DNA from: Alphaproteobacteria bacterium
Lineage (GTDB): Bacteria; Pseudomonadota; Alphaproteobacteria; Micropepsales; Micropepsaceae
Assembly (NCBI GenBank): GCA_025924715.1
Contig: JAICHV010000033.1
Location: forward strand, 1 to 42,169
Reading direction: 5' to 3'
DNA length: 42,169 nucleotides
This document shows positions 23,797-32,208 of this stretch, one piece after another. The notes under the pieces are model-generated. The model saw nothing but the letters and a program-made list of their open reading frames with translations, did not search any database and was not told the origin of the DNA. The position numbers and the translations under genes were made by a program. Each line of letters starts with the position of its first letter. Position 1 is the first letter of the stretch.

Positions 23797-26700
23797 TTAG
23801 ATACGTCCCAGCAGAGTGAGCATGCCCACCTGCGTCGTCGACGCATTGTTGCCCCGCAGCCAATCGTAATGCACGCCCAGCGACCAGGTGTCGGTGCTGG
23901 CCGAAAAGCTGGCGCCGGCCAGGATATTGCCGGTGTCCGGATCGGGGCCGACAAAGGTTAGCGCATTGCCCGGCACCGAAAGGCCGCCGGTCGAGATGAA
24001 ACCGGCCCGCAGCTTCACCGGCGTGGAGACGAAATCATAGCGATAACCCAGCCGGACTTCGGGAATCAGATCGACGCCGAAGATGTTGAATTGCGAACGG
24101 AAATCATTGCCCACGAACACCCGCAGCGAATTGGCGTAATAAGGCGCGACCTGCAGGTTCAAGCCGTCGCCGCCGCTGGCCTCGCTATAGCCTTCCTCGC
24201 GCATGCTCATGGCATCCAGGCTGATATTCGGGACGAATTGCAGGCCGCCATAATTGAGTAACACGCCGGTCTTGCCGCCCAGCGATCCCAGCAAGGCGGC
24301 GCGCTTGCCCACCGCCTCGCGGGATTGGTCGCCGACCACCAAGGTGCGATTGCCGTCCAGACTGCCATAGCCGATGTTGAAAGCGGTATCGACGAACACG
24401 TGGCGGCCGCGCCAATCGGTATAGCCGGTGAACAAATACCATTGCTCATGCACGATGCTGGCGCGCGGCGAAGTCTCGCTGACATCGCCCGAATAATAGG
24501 TCAGGGCGCCGCCATACCAGCCGCCCCGTGCCGAACCCGCATCGCCACCCAGGGTAAAGCCCCAGCCGTGATCCTTATATGCGGTGAGCGTGCCGCCGGC
24601 ATCGACCTTGCCCTTGTTGCTGATCATGGCGCCGAATTCCTCGCCCCAAAGCGTGAGTTCGCCCGCCTGGTTGGCGTAATTGCGCAGCAGCCGCTGGCGG
24701 GCCGCAACCGGGCCGGTGGCCTGATCGGTGAGCAGGATCGCAATCTGCTTGCTGCCGCCCGACACATCCGGCGTGAATTGCGAGAAGACCTGCTGCGCCT
24801 TGAGCTGGGAGGCGGCGATGTTGAGGGTGGGATTGCCCGCGCCATTGGTGACCGAGAGGCTGCTGGCGATCGCCGCCCCAAGGGTGGGATCATTGGCCAG
24901 CGCCTGGGCGGTAAAGGGAAACAGATTATAGGCATCGCCGGACAAGCCCAGACCGGCGGTGCCGTCGGCGTTCGTCAGGCCCGGGGAGCGCGGCAGGAAG
25001 CTGAGCAGCAGGGTCTGGTTGCCGCCCGATGAACCCAGCGACAGGGGCTGGGGCGCGGCCGAGCCGCTTTCGCCGGGCGATTCGAACAGAAAGGGAATGG
25101 CCTGGGCCAGCAGGGAATTGTCGTTCGACAAGGTGCTGGACGAAACATTCAAGCTGCCGGCCGGGGCGCTGATCAGGGTAATGGTTTGCAGCGTCGGATG
25201 GACCACGCTTTGCGCGCTGGTGCCCGAGGAGAAGAAGGTGCCGAATTGCACGCCGATGCGCGCGCTGGGCGAGAGCGTGGCTTCGTTGCTGGCCTGAACC
25301 ACCGGCGTGCTCGACGAGGTGCCTTGCGAGATCGACAGGCCCAACACTCCGCCATTAACGTCGAAATTCTTGGCGAAGAGCGGACCGCTGACCGCCGTAT
25401 TGGCGACGAAAAGCTGGCCATTGGGATCGACGGTGACGTTCAGCGCGCCGGCCTGAGCCAGGATCACGCTGTTGACATATCCGAAGGAGCCGACATGCAG
25501 GGTCTGGTTGCTGCCGGTGCCGAAGCTGATGGTGTTGGATTCGGCCGTGGGGGGCAGGCCGGTGGAGGTGCCCAGGATGCGCCCCGACACCGAGGCATAG
25601 GCGAAGGGCGTGTTGGTCAGCCCGGTGGCGGGATTGGCCGAGCCCGAGGCGGTGTTGCCCACATTCAAGGTGTCATTGCCGCCGGCCGCACCGAAGAAGA
25701 CGTCGCCCTGAATGTTGCCGCTGTTGTTGATGGTGACGCCGCCCAGCGTATTGGCCAGAAGATTGATCGCCTGCTGGGTGTTCGTGGCGATCGCACCGGT
25801 GCCGGGGGTCAGCGGCGTGTTGATCGCGCTGATGGTACCGGCATTGTTGATGGCGGTGAGGGTGCCCGACTGATCGACGATGGCGCTGGCAAATTCCTGA
25901 AACGGCGTCTTGCTGTTGGCGAAATCGGCGGTCGGGGACGGCGAGCTGGTGGCGACCGTGGCCGTAATACTGGCGTGCTGCAGCACGTCGATTTCGGGTA
26001 CGGTCGCGAATTGCGCGATGGCAATGGCTGCGGCACTGCCGCCGCCGGGGCCGGAAACCGCCGCCTGAATGCTGCCGGGTGTCACGCTGGTGCCGGCGGT
26101 GGACTCCGAACTGACCACGATGCGCGGCACGGTGGCGTAACCGCCAATGGTCAGGGCATTGGCGATCACGCTGGAGGTGGTATTTTCCTTGCTCACCGCC
26201 TGCGCCGTAATCGTGCCGGTGTTGAGCAGGCCGCCGACAGGAAGCCCGCCGACTGTGGTCACGCAGGAGGCGCTGGAGCCGGACAGGCAGGTGGTGTTGG
26301 CGGCGCTCTGGCCCTGGATCACCATGGCGGTGGCGCCGACATCGGTATCCATCGGCTGGGCGGCGATGACGCCGTGGTTGATCAGCGAATAGCCGCCATT
26401 CTGACCGCTGATGCCGTCGGCGGTATCGATCACGGTCTGCACCGGGCCGATGACGATCGGCGTCACCAGACCCAGATTGATCGCCGAAACCGACTGGCCC
26501 GGATCGATCAGCAGCACGGGATTGGTATTGGTGCCGCTCGAGGGACCATTGCCGCTGAGCACGCCGCTGGCGATCTGGGAATTGGCGGTCTTGGGTCCGT
26601 TGATCAGAACGCCGCCGGCGATGCTGGAGCCGATCACCAGGACCGAGCCGCCCTCGGGATTGCCGCCCTTGATATTGGGGGTCTGGGTGCCGGTCACCTG

Positions 26701-27489
26701 AACCGTGCCGTTGATCGCCACCGCGCCCGTGCTGCCTGTCCCGCAGCTGAGCCCAACGGCGCTCATGGCCGCGGAATCGCAAGCCGCGATCGGCGCGAGC
26801 AAGGCGATGCCACGGCCGCCGGGCCCGATATTGGTAAAGCTCGCACCGCTGGCGACGACGAAATTGCCGAACAGATTGCCTTCCAGATCGGCCAGCGTGC
26901 CGCCGGTCGCGCTCGAGTCCTTGGCGTTGGACAAGGTGATCGGACCGCCCAGCGCCATATCGCCATACACATTGGTGAATTGGGAGAGCGACACTGCGGT
27001 CGAGCTGTCGCCGACCACCAGCACCGAACTGCCGGTGGTGGTCACCTGGCCGGTGCTGTCCGCGACCAGGACCGTGTTGAAATTGATATTGCCGAAATAG
27101 CTATGGCCGCCCGAGATCAGCAGGCCGGTCTTGCCTGTGCCGGTCCCTGACAGGTCGATCCCGCCGGCATTGGAGAAGCCCGCGCTGGGCGCCACAATGT
27201 CGCCGCCGGAGGTGTCGATCGAGACGCCGAGCGCGCTGGCGGTGTCGACATTGGAGATCGAGCCGTTGTTGACCACCGAATTGTTGGAATTGAGGGTCAC
27301 CACGGGCCCAGCATTCTTGATCACGATGCTGCCGGTGGTATCGATAAGGATATTGCCGTCGGTCTTGGTGCTGAGCGCCGTCTTGGTGGCGGTGGTGACA
27401 GTGGTGTCGGCGCGCGCCGAACCCGGCAGAACCGGGGCGACCAGCAATGCGGCCGTCGCGGCGGAAAGCATCAAGCGGTGCTTCGTCAA
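23797..27489 (-). CDS. Type Va autotransporter (outer-membrane beta-barrel with repetitive passenger)
   Basis: This protein is about 1230 residues. A signal peptide (TKHRLMLSAATAALLVAPVLPGSARA) precedes a low-complexity passenger rich in Gly, Ser, Thr, Asn and Val. The passenger has repeated short strands such as INNSGNIQGDV and LLNTGTITAQAV, consistent with a beta-helix. The last roughly 280 residues form an autotransporter barrel with alternating aromatic strands (GWGFTLGGDAGSARGGWYGGALTYYSGD). The start is probably the TTG at 27489, which has GGAG 9 nt upstream; the ATG at 27471 would cut the positively charged n-region. The C-terminal residue is Ile rather than the more usual Phe or Trp. 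No protease or other catalytic motif was recognised in the passenger, so adhesion or a surface role is only a guess. Confidence 0.85.
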   Translation of the reverse strand: MTKHRLMLSAATAALLVAPVLPGSARADTTVTTATKTALSTKTDGNILIDTTGSIVIKNAGPVVTLNSNNSVVNNGSISNVDTASALGVSIDTSGGDIVAPSAGFSNAGGIDLSGTGTGKTGLLISGGHSYFGNINFNTVLVADSTGQVTTTGSSVLVVGDSSTAVSLSQFTNVYGDMALGGPITLSNAKDSSATGGTLADLEGNLFGNFVVASGASFTNIGPGGRGIALLAPIAACDSAAMSAVGLSCGTGSTGAVAINGTVQVTGTQTPNIKGGNPEGGSVLVIGSSIAGGVLINGPKTANSQIASGVLSGNGPSSGTNTNPVLLIDPGQSVSAINLGLVTPIVIGPVQTVIDTADGISGQNGGYSLINHGVIAAQPMDTDVGATAMVIQGQSAANTTCLSGSSASCVTTVGGLPVGGLLNTGTITAQAVSKENTTSSVIANALTIGGYATVPRIVVSSESTAGTSVTPGSIQAAVSGPGGGSAAAIAIAQFATVPEIDVLQHASITATVATSSPSPTADFANSKTPFQEFASAIVDQSGTLTAINNAGTISAINTPLTPGTGAIATNTQQAINLLANTLGGVTINNSGNIQGDVFFGAAGGNDTLNVGNTASGSANPATGLTNTPFAYASVSGRILGTSTGLPPTAESNTISFGTGSNQTLHVGSFGYVNSVILAQAGALNVTVDPNGQLFVANTAVSGPLFAKNFDVNGGVLGLSISQGTSSSTPVVQASNEATLSPSARIGVQFGTFFSSGTSAQSVVHPTLQTITLISAPAGSLNVSSSTLSNDNSLLAQAIPFLFESPGESGSAAPQPLSLGSSGGNQTLLLSFLPRSPGLTNADGTAGLGLSGDAYNLFPFTAQALANDPTLGAAIASSLSVTNGAGNPTLNIAASQLKAQQVFSQFTPDVSGGSKQIAILLTDQATGPVAARQRLLRNYANQAGELTLWGEEFGAMISNKGKVDAGGTLTAYKDHGWGFTLGGDAGSARGGWYGGALTYYSGDVSETSPRASIVHEQWYLFTGYTDWRGRHVFVDTAFNIGYGSLDGNRTLVVGDQSREAVGKRAALLGSLGGKTGVLLNYGGLQFVPNISLDAMSMREEGYSEASGGDGLNLQVAPYYANSLRVFVGNDFRSQFNIFGVDLIPEVRLGYRYDFVSTPVKLRAGFISTGGLSVPGNALTFVGPDPDTGNILAGASFSASTDTWSLGVHYDWLRGNNASTTQVGMLTLLGRI

Positions 27490-27770
27490 AATCCAGTTCT
27501 CCAGTATCTTGGCGGCCGTCCGGGCGGGATTGCCGCCCCGATCTTCGGCTCTGCCTCTTCGGACCCGCGCCGGCCGGTCCTTCTCAAACTTTCGTGGTCC
27601 CGTCCCATTCCGGGGGCATTGGGCCGACAGCTTGGCCCGGACCGCTTCCCAGACCGCCTTTGTACCCACTCGGGGCCGGCGTTCAACAGCAAATTTTCAC
27701 GTTTTAATCAGGTGTTAGCCGCCATCCCGCCAGAATGGGAGGTGAAAAAGCATTAACGAGCCCCGTTTCC
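27490..27770. other. Divergent promoter region between autotransporter and pentapeptide gene
   Basis: About 280 bp. GGAG before the TTG start of the autotransporter lies at 27499-27502 (minus strand). TTAATCAGGTGTTAG (27704-27718) is a near match to the CtrA pattern TTAA-N7-TTAA, differing in the last base. GGGAGG at 27737-27742 is too far from the ATG at 27771 to be its ribosome-binding site. Confidence 0.35.
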
Positions 27771-29045
27771 ATGAAAGAGGCCCGCCATAGCGGCTCAGCC
27801 CGGCTCACCCAGGCTGACGTCGCGGCCGCCCTTGCCCGGCATGAAATGCTGTATTCCGGACGGATCGGCGGCGCGCGCGCGACTTTCGCCTTTTGCGACC
27901 TGTCGGGCCTGGACCTGTCGGGACGCAATCTTTGTGACGCCGATTTCACCGGGGCGGTGCTCGAGGACACCAATTTCGTCAGCGCCCGGCTGGATGCCGC
28001 CAGCTTCTTCGGAGCCGATCTGAGGCGGGCCAATCTGTCGAACGCCTCCATGCGGCGGGCCGATCTGCGGGGCGCCTCGCTGCGCGGCGCCAATCTGATC
28101 GGCACCGATCTTTACGAAGCCGATTTTCGCGAAGGCACCATTGCCGAAAAAGACCGCTATGGAAATCTGAAGGTCATCCAGCACGATCTGGGACCGTCCG
28201 AACTGCCCTCGGCGATGCTCAACAGTGCCAATCTCGAGCGCGCCAAGCTGACCGGCGCGATCGCGGTGCAGGCCGATTTCACCGACGCGATCATGAAGGG
28301 CTGCCGCCTGACCCGCGCCAATCTGCGCCAGGCAAGGCTGAACGGCGCCAATCTGGAGAATGCCGATCTGTCGGGCTGCAATTTGACCGGCGCCGATCTG
28401 GCCGGCGCCATCCTGATCGGGGCGCGGCTGGATCTGGCCACCACGCATGGCGCCGATCTTTCCAAGACCTTGACCGAGGAGGCCCAGCCCAATCCGGACG
28501 AGACCAAGCGGATCGAGGAAATGCTGGAAAGCCATATCCGCTGGACCGAGACCGATGGCCGGGAAGGCCGGCCCGCCGATCTGTCGGGCCGCGACTTGCG
28601 CAAAGTGCGACGGCTCGCCCACCGCCAATTGACCGCGCTGATCGCGCCCGGGGCCATTCTGTATGGCGTCAACCTGGAAGGCGCCTCACTTCAGGGCAGC
28701 AATCTGACGGGCTGCGATTTGCGCTCGGCGAAGTTCGGCGGCGCCGATCTGCGCGGGGTCAATCTTTCCGGCGCCAAGCTCAACCACGCCGACCTGCACA
28801 ACGCCAAATTGGGGCCGCTGCTGCTGTCGGGCGAGCGCCTGCTGGTGGCGCGGCTGGACAATGCCGAAGCGCGCTATGCCGATTTCCATGGCGCCGATTT
28901 GCGCCGGGTGCGGCTGAACGGCAGCGACCTGTCCTACGCCAATCTCACGGACGCGGACGTGCGCGACACAGATTTGACCGGCGTGGAAATGGCGGGCGCC
29001 AAGCTCCCCATGCATTATGCGGAAGCCTATTACGCGTCCGCGTAA
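27771..29045 (+). CDS. Pentapeptide-repeat protein with two repeat blocks
   Basis: This protein has 424 residues from the ATG at 27771, or 436 from the ATG at 27735. It carries dozens of A(D/N)LXX pentapeptides that fold as a right-handed quadrilateral helix. The first block is about residues 40-215, and the second about 275-400. The linker between them (EEAQPNPDETKRIEEMLESHIRWTETDGREG) looks alpha-helical and the second block starts with a short non-repeat piece. No transmembrane or enzymatic domain is visible. Members that mimic DNA protect gyrase, but most have unknown roles and I assign none. The last codons and stop lie in an 18-bp perfect inverted repeat. Confidence 0.9.
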   Translation: MKEARHSGSARLTQADVAAALARHEMLYSGRIGGARATFAFCDLSGLDLSGRNLCDADFTGAVLEDTNFVSARLDAASFFGADLRRANLSNASMRRADLRGASLRGANLIGTDLYEADFREGTIAEKDRYGNLKVIQHDLGPSELPSAMLNSANLERAKLTGAIAVQADFTDAIMKGCRLTRANLRQARLNGANLENADLSGCNLTGADLAGAILIGARLDLATTHGADLSKTLTEEAQPNPDETKRIEEMLESHIRWTETDGREGRPADLSGRDLRKVRRLAHRQLTALIAPGAILYGVNLEGASLQGSNLTGCDLRSAKFGGADLRGVNLSGAKLNHADLHNAKLGPLLLSGERLLVARLDNAEARYADFHGADLRRVRLNGSDLSYANLTDADVRDTDLTGVEMAGAKLPMHYAEAYYASA

Positions 29046-29056
29046 TAGGCTTCCGC
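29019..29056. repeat. 18-bp perfect inverted repeat across the stop codon
   Basis: GCGGAAGCCTATTACGCG (29019-29036) and its exact reverse complement (29039-29056) are separated by TC. The left arm encodes the last residues of the pentapeptide protein and the right arm contains its TAA (29043-29045). It is able to form a hairpin in mRNA or a cruciform in DNA. No T-tract follows. Confidence 0.85.
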
Positions 29057-29113
29057 CTTATTGCTTTCCCCCCTTCGCACGCGACAGCCGCAAGCGCCTG
29101 CGTGCTACGGGTA

Positions 29114-29149
29114 CTCCCCCGTCGGCGCGCTTTCGCGCGCACGGGGGAG
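29114..29149. terminator. Stable hairpin between convergent genes
   Basis: Arms CTCCCCCGT (29114-29122) and ACGGGGGAG (29141-29149) enclose GCGCGC-TTTC-GCGCGC with a 2-nt bulge. It lies between the ends of the pentapeptide gene and the hydrolase gene, so a bidirectional terminator is likely, though there is no T-tract on either strand. Confidence 0.55.
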
Positions 29150-29179
29150 CCGGGCCTGAGCAAAGGTGGACCCGGTTTA

Positions 29180-30079
29180 TCAGGCCGACGCCTGCTGCAT
29201 CGGCACTTTCGTCTTGGTACGGATGAACTGTCCCAGCCGGGCCAGCGAGACTTTGGCCTCGCCGCCGTTTTCGGCCTGGAAGAGATGGCCCATGCCGTCA
29301 TAGATCTCCACGCTCACCGGCACGGCGGCGTCGGCGGCGCGGTCGCCCAGCTTGGAGGCGTCGTCGCGCAGAATTTCCTGGGCTCCGGCATGGACCATGA
29401 TGGGGGGAAAGTCCTTGAGGCTGGCGAATGCCGGCGAGGCATAGGCATCGGCGGGATTGGACTTGCGCAAATAATGCCGCGCGCATTGGAAGAGAATCTC
29501 CCAATGCAGCGCATTGTCGGCCCGCAAATTCTGCAGCATCGACCAGCCCGACAGTGACAAGTCCGCCCAGGGCGACATCGCCACGACACCGGCGGGCATT
29601 TCCAGCCCCGCATTGCGTATCGCCAAGGCGACGGAAAAGGCCAGCCCGCCGCCGGAGCCGTCTCCGGCCAGGATCACGCCGGAGGGCGCGACGCCGGACC
29701 CCGCCAGGGCGCGATAGGCATCGATGCCGTCGCGCACCGCGGCGGGAAAGACGCATTCGGGCGCCAGCCGATAGCGCACGGCAAAAACATCCGCTTCGCC
29801 CGCCTCGGCCAATCTCGCGATCAAGCCGCGATGGCTTTCCGGCGAGCCGGCAAGATAACCGCCGCCATGGAAATACAAGATCAGCCGTCCCACCGCGCTG
29901 CGCCGGCCGCGGGCCCATTCGCCCGATATCGGACCGAGCTGGCCGGGCTCAAAGCGAATCTCCGGCGAAGGCGGCGCAAACCGCCGGAACAGGCCTTCAA
30001 AATAGGCCTTCAGATCGGCGACATCGCTGACCGTGCCGGCACCGACAATGGGTTTGCGTGAGGAAGCCCAAAGGGCCAT
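29180..30079 (-). CDS. HSL-family alpha/beta hydrolase with Gly at the nucleophile position
   Basis: This 299-residue protein of the hormone-sensitive-lipase family has the oxyanion motif HGGGYLAGS (71-79), the family sequence RYRLAPECVFPAA, the acid Asp239/240 (EILRDDAS) and catalytic His265 (GMGHLFQ). The nucleophile elbow reads LAGDGSGGGLA (138-148), where relatives have GDSAGG or GDSSGG. Glycine 141 therefore stands at the nucleophile position and Ser142 is one residue later. The enzyme may be inactive or use Ser142. The start at 30079 (MALWASSRKP) is chosen because the frame further upstream runs through the hsp20 gene in another frame. The substrate would be a short-chain ester or lactone if it is active. 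Confidence 0.85.
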   Translation of the reverse strand: MALWASSRKPIVGAGTVSDVADLKAYFEGLFRRFAPPSPEIRFEPGQLGPISGEWARGRRSAVGRLILYFHGGGYLAGSPESHRGLIARLAEAGEADVFAVRYRLAPECVFPAAVRDGIDAYRALAGSGVAPSGVILAGDGSGGGLAFSVALAIRNAGLEMPAGVVAMSPWADLSLSGWSMLQNLRADNALHWEILFQCARHYLRKSNPADAYASPAFASLKDFPPIMVHAGAQEILRDDASKLGDRAADAAVPVSVEIYDGMGHLFQAENGGEAKVSLARLGQFIRTKTKVPMQQASA

Positions 30080-30137
30080 GAAAACCACCGACCGGCGCGC
30101 CGCGGTGCAAACAGTACCAAAACCGGCGGAATACGAA

Positions 30138-30176
30138 AGCGGGGCGGCCCGCTTGGACGGCCCCGCTCGCTTTTTT
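30138..30176. terminator. Hairpin between hsp20 and the hydrolase gene
   Basis: AGCGGGGC (30138-30145) pairs with GCCCCGCT (30160-30167). On the plus strand CGC and six T follow (30171-30176); on the minus strand TTTCG follows. It lies after the hsp20 stop codon and probably ends that transcript, although the better T-tract faces the plus strand. Confidence 0.5.
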
Positions 30177-30200
30177 GCGTTTAAGCCCGGCGTCAGCCGC

Positions 30201-30644
30201 TTAGGCGGCCTTGGCCCCGCCGATGGTCTTAAGCTCCGGGCCGCCGTTGATGGCGATCTTGCGAGGCTTCTTTTCCTCGGGCACGACGCGCTCCAGATCG
30301 ATATGGAGCAGCCCGTTTTCGAGGCGGGCGCCGCGAACCTCGACATGCTCGGCCAGTTGGAAGCTGCGCTCGAAGGCGCGGCCGGCAATGCCCTGATGCA
30401 GGTACGAGGCCCGCTGCGCGTCTTCGCGCTTGCCGGTGACGGTGAGCACGCCGTCCTTGACCTCGATCGACAGGTCGTTCTCGCCGAAGCCGGCGACCGC
30501 GACGGTGACGCGGTAATGATTTTCGTCGGCCCGCTCGATGTTATAGGGGGGATAGCCTTCGCGGACATCGGCCGATTCGAGAAGTTCGAACAGCCGGTCA
30601 AAGCCCACGGTGGAACGGAAGAATGGGGAATAATCCAGACGCAT
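30201..30644 (-). CDS. Hsp20 small heat-shock protein (IbpA/HspA type)
   Basis: This 147-residue protein begins [24 protein letters not shown], the class A N-terminus of rhizobial and enterobacterial small heat-shock proteins. The alpha-crystallin domain (about residues 32-125) includes [20 protein letters not shown] and [11 protein letters not shown], ending with [14 protein letters not shown], followed by PRKIAING with the I-x-I-type tail. It is an ATP-independent holdase that binds unfolding proteins. AGGAGG lies 8 nt before the ATG at 30644. Upstream are an RpoH-like promoter and a leader that looks like a ROSE RNA thermometer. Confidence 0.95.
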   Translation of the reverse strand: MRLDYSPFFRSTVGFDRLFELLESADVREGYPPYNIERADENHYRVTVAVAGFGENDLSIEVKDGVLTVTGKREDAQRASYLHQGIAGRAFERSFQLAEHVEVRGARLENGLLHIDLERVVPEEKKPRKIAINGGPELKTIGGAKAA

Positions 30645-30728
30645 GGTGACAACCTCCTAAAAGCGTTGCGGTCAGCCCCGCCGACTAAAGGCGCGCGGGG
30701 ACAAAGTTCCGGCGCCAAAGCCACCGGA
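30645..30728 (-). promoter_or_regulatory. ROSE-like RNA thermometer candidate in the hsp20 leader
   Basis: The predicted 84-nt leader folds into three hairpins on paper. The first is TCCGGTG with CGCCGGA, the second CCCCGC with GCGGGG, and the last masks the Shine-Dalgarno: AAC-G-CUU pairs with GAGGUU, leaving a single bulged G. A bulged G in a YGCU motif opposite the AGGAGG is the hallmark of ROSE elements, which melt on heating. Leader length and gene (Hsp20) also fit. The first base of the UYGCU consensus is A here. No folding program was run. Confidence 0.55.
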
Positions 30729-30733
30729 CGACG

Positions 30734-30764
30734 CAGATTTAGGATCGAAAAAAGCCCCTTCAAG
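30734..30764 (-). promoter_or_regulatory. Sigma-32 (RpoH)-type promoter of hsp20
   Basis: CTTG (30764-30761), 17 bp, CCTAAATCTG (30743-30734) fits the alphaproteobacterial RpoH consensus CTTG-N17-CYTATnTnnG with a single mismatch. It lies 10 bases or fewer beyond the stop of the upstream membrane-protein gene, so hsp20 has its own heat-induced start. Confidence 0.7.
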
Positions 30765-30767
30765 CCC

Positions 30768-31151
30768 TTAAGACCGTAAAAAACGCACCAAAGCCACGGC
30801 CCAGAAGCTGCCCATGGAAAAATAGATCACCAGGTCCATCTGGCGCTTGCTGAGGGCCAGGCCGGACACCCTTCGCAGCAGGGTTCTGAGCCAGGCGCCC
30901 TCTTCGGCATTGGTTTCCGGTGCCCGCCAGCGCCGGTGACGCAGCCAGTTCTCGGCATTGTTGAGGACGCAGGCGTCCCGGTTGATGCGCCATTGTCCAA
31001 TCACCAGCGGCAGAAAGATCAGATAGACCAGCAAGACCCCGTGCCAGGGAAGGGCCCAGCCGCCGGCGATGAAGGCCAAGACTGCCATATGCAGCCAAAA
31101 ACAGAAGCGGCCGAGGCCATCGCGCCCCGCCGCTTTGGCGGATTGATCCAT
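30768..31151 (-). CDS. Small inner-membrane protein, family not recognised
   Basis: This 127-residue protein has two hydrophobic segments close together (FCFWLHMAVLAFIAGGWALPW and LLVYLIFLPLVIGQW, about residues 16-50). An Arg/Asn-containing region (RINRDACVLNNAENWLRHRRW) and a third hydrophobic stretch near the C-terminus (VIYFSMGSFWAVALVRFL) follow. I do not recognise the family. The ATG at 31151 is preferred over 31232 because it places GGAACAGGG just upstream and leaves a short charged N-terminus. It diverges from the alpha/beta hydrolase at 31235. Confidence 0.6.
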   Translation of the reverse strand: MDQSAKAAGRDGLGRFCFWLHMAVLAFIAGGWALPWHGVLLVYLIFLPLVIGQWRINRDACVLNNAENWLRHRRWRAPETNAEEGAWLRTLLRRVSGLALSKRQMDLVIYFSMGSFWAVALVRFLRS

Positions 31152-31234
31152 GCCCTGTTCCAATAAAAGGCGCAGAGATTGACCTGTTCGCGCCCGCCCT
31201 GCAAACCTGCAAGCGCGAATGGGGGAGTTCATCG

Positions 31235-32173
31235 ATGCGCCCGGCGGCGGAAAATTTCGCGCCGTTCTTCATCCAGAGCGGCAGCGCCGCGCGCCCCATT
31301 CGCTTGCGGGCGGCGCGGTTCGAGGCTGAGCCTGCGCGCGCGGTTTGCGTGCTTCTCGCCGGGCAAACCGAATTCATCGAAAAATATTTCGAGGTGATCG
31401 ACGAGCTTGTGGTGCGCGGCTTTTGCGTCGTCACCATGGATTGGCGCGGCCAGGGCGGCTCCGACCGCATCTTGGCCGACCCGCGCAAGGCCCATATCGA
31501 GAATTTCTCGCAATATGACGAAGATCTGGCCGCTCTCATGTCGCAAGTGGTGCAGCCGATGCTGGGCACGGGCAAAGCGATCGCGCTGGCGCATTCTATG
31601 GGCGGACACATCCTGCTGCGGCGCCTCCATGATCGGCCGGGCGAATTTCAAGCGGTGACACTCTGCGCGCCGATGATCGGCATCCAACCGCGCGGCGTGC
31701 CATGGTGGATGGTGGAGCTGGTGACCAAATCGCTCAACCGCGCGGGTCCATCGGAAGACTTCGTCTGGGGGATGGCGGCCCGCGATCAGTTGAAGCTGCC
31801 CTTTTCCATGCAGATCGTGACCTCCGATCCGGCGCGCTATCGCCGGACCCAGCTAAGATTGGCGGCCAATCCGGAGTTGCGGCTGAACGGTCCGACCTGG
31901 GGCTGGTTGGCGGCGGCGCTGAAATCGATCATGCAATTGCATGCCCCGGGCTATGCCGAGGCGATCCATACGCCGGCCCTGGTGTTCGGCGCCGGCCATG
32001 ACCGTGTCTGCAACACAGCGGCCCTGACCGCCTTCGTCTCGCGCATGCCCAATGCACAATGCCGCGTGATCGCCGGCGCCGGACACGAGCTGTTGATGGA
32101 GCGCGATATCTATCGCGATCAGGTCTGGGAAGGTTTTGACCGTTTCATGGACGAGAAAATGCCGCGCCCCTGA
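31235..32173 (+). CDS. Alpha/beta hydrolase, lysophospholipase-like
   Basis: This 312-residue serine hydrolase resembles PldB/monoglyceride lipases. It has CVLLAGQTEFIEKYFEVIDELVVRGFCVVTMDWRGQGGSDR near the N-terminus, the nucleophile Ser121 in ALAHSMGGHI, an acid Asp in FGAGHDRVCNT and His in AGAGHELLMERD. A cap domain lies between about residues 145 and 235. It is probably cytosolic and acts on lysophospholipids or monoacylglycerols; the exact lipid is not deducible. GGGGGAG is 8 nt before the ATG. Confidence 0.88.
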   Translation: MRPAAENFAPFFIQSGSAARPIRLRAARFEAEPARAVCVLLAGQTEFIEKYFEVIDELVVRGFCVVTMDWRGQGGSDRILADPRKAHIENFSQYDEDLAALMSQVVQPMLGTGKAIALAHSMGGHILLRRLHDRPGEFQAVTLCAPMIGIQPRGVPWWMVELVTKSLNRAGPSEDFVWGMAARDQLKLPFSMQIVTSDPARYRRTQLRLAANPELRLNGPTWGWLAAALKSIMQLHAPGYAEAIHTPALVFGAGHDRVCNTAALTAFVSRMPNAQCRVIAGAGHELLMERDIYRDQVWEGFDRFMDEKMPRP

Positions 32174-32208
32174 GGGACGCGGCATTCTCCACGCCTGCCG
32201 TCAAACCG

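Noticed and set aside
25186..27150. 654-codon open frame on the plus strand opposite the autotransporter
   Set aside because: It is the antisense reading of a repetitive GC-rich gene with an Asp/Gly/Arg/His-rich translation and no family resemblance.
27704..27718. CtrA site TTAATCAGGTGTTAG
   Set aside because: The last half-site has G instead of A, and a single near match in a 42-kb window is expected by chance.
29180..30763. 527-codon version of the HSL hydrolase reaching into hsp20
   Set aside because: The first 228 codons read hsp20 in the wrong frame. The hydrolase starts at MALWASSRKP (30079).
30745..30770. Terminator from two GGGCTT-like stretches and six T after the small membrane protein
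   Set aside because: The two stretches are direct, not inverted, repeats and cannot form a good stem. The T-run is within the sigma-32 promoter spacer.
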